Of a stretch of DNA of 64,000 bases, positions 62,680-64,000 are shown piece by piece. Numbering within the stretch: the stretch's first letter is position 1; each line of letters opens with the position of its first letter. The notes beneath the pieces are model-generated. The model saw nothing but the letters and a program-made list of their open reading frames with translations, did no database searches and was not told where the DNA came from. The stretch covers positions 1 to 64,000 of the forward strand of contig NZ_VYKL01000021.1 of NCBI RefSeq assembly GCF_008710145.1, read 5' to 3'. The position numbers and the translations under genes were made by a program. The DNA is from Niallia endozanthoxylica. GTDB taxonomy: Bacteria > Bacillota > Bacilli > Bacillales > Cytobacillaceae.

Positions 62680-63663
62680 ATGAACTATCGTACAGTAGGG
62701 AAGACAGGGATTCAGGTTTCAAATTTATGTTTTGGGACGATGTCATTTGGTGGAAATGCTGATGAAGAAACATCAAAAGCCATGTTTAAGCGCTGTCGTG
62801 AAGCAGGTATTAACTTTTTCGATACGGCAAATGTATATAGCGATGGACGTGCCGAAGAAATTTTAGGGGAATGTATCGCTGATTGCAGGGATGAAATCAT
62901 ACTCACTTCTAAAGTCTATTTTCCAAGGGGTAGAGATATTAATGCTAGAGGACTGTCCCGCCGTCATATTATGCTTGAAGTGGAGAACAGCTTACGGCGT
63001 TTAAAAACAGACCGCATTGATTTTTACTTTGTACATATGTTTGATGAGAATACACCAATAGAAGAAACGTTGCGTGCTCTTGATGATCTTCAGTCACAAG
63101 GAAAAATCCTTTATCCTGCAGTAAGCAACTGGGCTGCCTGGCAAATAGCCAAAGCTTTAGGGATTTCAGCAAAAGAGCAGCTTGCTCGTTTTGAATTAAT
63201 CCAGCCGATGTATAACTTGGTTAAACGTCAAGCTGAAGTCGAGATATTACCTCTTGCTCTATCCGAACAAATGGGAGTCATTCCATATAGTCCGTTAGGT
63301 GCTGGGCTGCTTACAGGAAAATATGGGGTGAATAAACGTCCTGAGGAAGGCCGAATCGTTCAAGAAAAAAGATATACGGATCGTTATGCAGATGAAATGA
63401 ATTATGTTGTAGCCGACCGATTTACAGCCTATGCTTCTGAACAGGGCATTCATCCAGCAACGCTTGCTGTTGCATGGGTTATGTCCAATCCAGCAATAAC
63501 AGCTCCGATTATTGGGGCAAGGAATGTAGAGCAGCTTGATTATTCACTTGCTGCCGTTGATGTAGAGATGACACCGGAATGGCGCAATGAAATTTCATCC
63601 CTTTCTATTACTCCTGCACCAGCCACAGACCGTGCTGAAATGCTTTTATCAAAGTGGAAATAA
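62680..63663 (+). CDS. aldo/keto reductase
   Basis: A 327-residue TIM-barrel reductase. Catalytic tetrad: Asp and Tyr in FFDTANVYSDGRAEEIL (about 46-62), Lys in ILTSKVYFP, His in DFYFVHMFD. NADPH-binding tail GARNVEQLDYSLAAVD. The IGxR-type loop fits the YhdN/Gsp69 group of stress-linked AKRs. ACAAGGAGGACCATC site, terminator directly after. Confidence 0.88.
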   Translation: MNYRTVGKTGIQVSNLCFGTMSFGGNADEETSKAMFKRCREAGINFFDTANVYSDGRAEEILGECIADCRDEIILTSKVYFPRGRDINARGLSRRHIMLEVENSLRRLKTDRIDFYFVHMFDENTPIEETLRALDDLQSQGKILYPAVSNWAAWQIAKALGISAKEQLARFELIQPMYNLVKRQAEVEILPLALSEQMGVIPYSPLGAGLLTGKYGVNKRPEEGRIVQEKRYTDRYADEMNYVVADRFTAYASEQGIHPATLAVAWVMSNPAITAPIIGARNVEQLDYSLAAVDVEMTPEWRNEISSLSITPAPATDRAEMLLSKWK

Positions 63664-63672
63664 CGTTTTCTT

Positions 63673-63697
63673 GACGTGTGCAAGTCACACGTCTTTT
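63673..63697 (+). terminator. terminator after the aldo/keto reductase
   Basis: GACGTGTG / CACACGTC, 8-base stem, 5-base loop, T run. Confidence 0.75.
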
Positions 63698-63755
63698 CTA
63701 TGTGTCTTTGAACGGCTGGAAATTCTCAATGATAGCAAAAAGTACGTAAGGTCTA

Positions 63756-63796
63756 ACGGAGTGACAGGCACCATCCATTTTTGGATGGGACTGTTT
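63756..63796. repeat. GTGACAGGCACC repeat, partial
   Basis: AGTGACAGGCACCATCCATTTTTGGATGGGACTG: left arm intact, right arm cut after GGATGG. Confidence 0.6.
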
Positions 63797-63906
63797 TTTG
63801 ATGCACAAAATTAACTGCATCTCATAAATTCTCGTATGGGTTTATTTACTAAGTGAAAGTTCAGCAACTGGGACATTGAACCTGTCCCTTTGGACCTCTG
63901 AACCTT

Positions 63907-64000
63907 TTAATATTTTAGATTTAATAATTTACTAATATTTTCAACATGTTTGTCTTTTAAATATTTTTTATATAAAACATTAGATAATCTAACAGGATCA
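63907..64000 (-). CDS. possible 3' end of a gene entering from the right
   Basis: On the minus strand 30 codons are open to a TAA at 63907: DPVRLSNVLYKKYLKDKHVE then ISKLLNLKY. Lys-rich and compatible with a protein C-terminus, but too short to name. It could be chance in AT-rich DNA. Confidence 0.3.
   Translation of the reverse strand, partial: DPVRLSNVLYKKYLKDKHVENISKLLNLKY

Overview
The window is a piece of chromosome from a low-GC, endospore-forming Bacillaceae (Bacillus/Neobacillus/Cytobacillus-like). The basis for this is the AT-rich sequence, strong AGGAGG-type ribosome sites, many TTG/GTG starts, and Bacillus-type families (UvrX-YolD with a LexA/DinR box, HemAT, DUF3231, staygreen-like protein, CBO0543-like protein, Spx, ECF sigma with a DUF4367-type partner). 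I see no rRNA, tRNA, transposase, CRISPR array or prophage block. The species cannot be fixed from this sequence.

Layout. 0.3-2.8 kb: a TPR/winged-helix protein and an M20/M28-like peptidase. 2.9-6.0 kb: an autoregulated tetR-spx paralogue-ftsH paralogue locus with three identical operators. 6.3-7.9 kb: DUF2062 and pssA with a LacI-type remnant between them. 8.2-13.6 kb: a large arsenic operon (arsR, acr3, arsC, arsD, arsA, a CX5R phosphatase, an A-type-carrier-like Cys protein and a second copy broken by TAA). 13.9-24.2 kb: sensory and c-di-GMP genes (GGDEF, EAL, HemAT), two FAD enzymes, a staygreen-like protein and DUF3231, separated by copies of a palindromic repeat family. 24.7-28.8 kb: a class V aminotransferase, then a peroxiredoxin with an in-frame UGA, a ferritin-like DUF2202 protein and a cupin. 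29-44.5 kb: an accessory mixture (ECF sigma/anti-sigma, UvrX-YolD, small membrane and transport genes, TrmB/LysE pair, SDRs, NUDIX, DUF3231, a tyrosine recombinase). 44.7-55.8 kb: a two-armed molybdenum/iron-sulfur enzyme cluster with its own TatA, PucR regulator, two molybdopterin catalytic subunits, three ferredoxin-type proteins, an NrfD membrane anchor and a TorD chaperone. 56-64 kb: L,D-transpeptidase, membrane protein, decayed methyltransferase, PAS histidine kinase, MFS transporter, flavodoxin-like reductase and aldo/keto reductase.

The strongest candidate for an undescribed system is the peroxiredoxin at 26486-27079 (minus strand). Its reading frame is intact except for one TGA that sits exactly where the peroxidatic cysteine belongs (FTFV-UGA-PTE). 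A 6-bp hairpin with a GGUC loop begins 11 nt after that UGA, which is the geometry of a bacterial SECIS element. This reads as a selenocysteine peroxiredoxin in a Bacillaceae, next to a ferritin-like protein and a cupin. A chance nonsense mutation is the alternative. Second in interest are the tetR-spx-ftsH locus, where the Spx paralogue has lost one redox cysteine, and the molybdoenzyme cluster of unknown substrate. The window also carries at least four families of dispersed hairpin repeats, several of them starting on the stop codon of the preceding gene.
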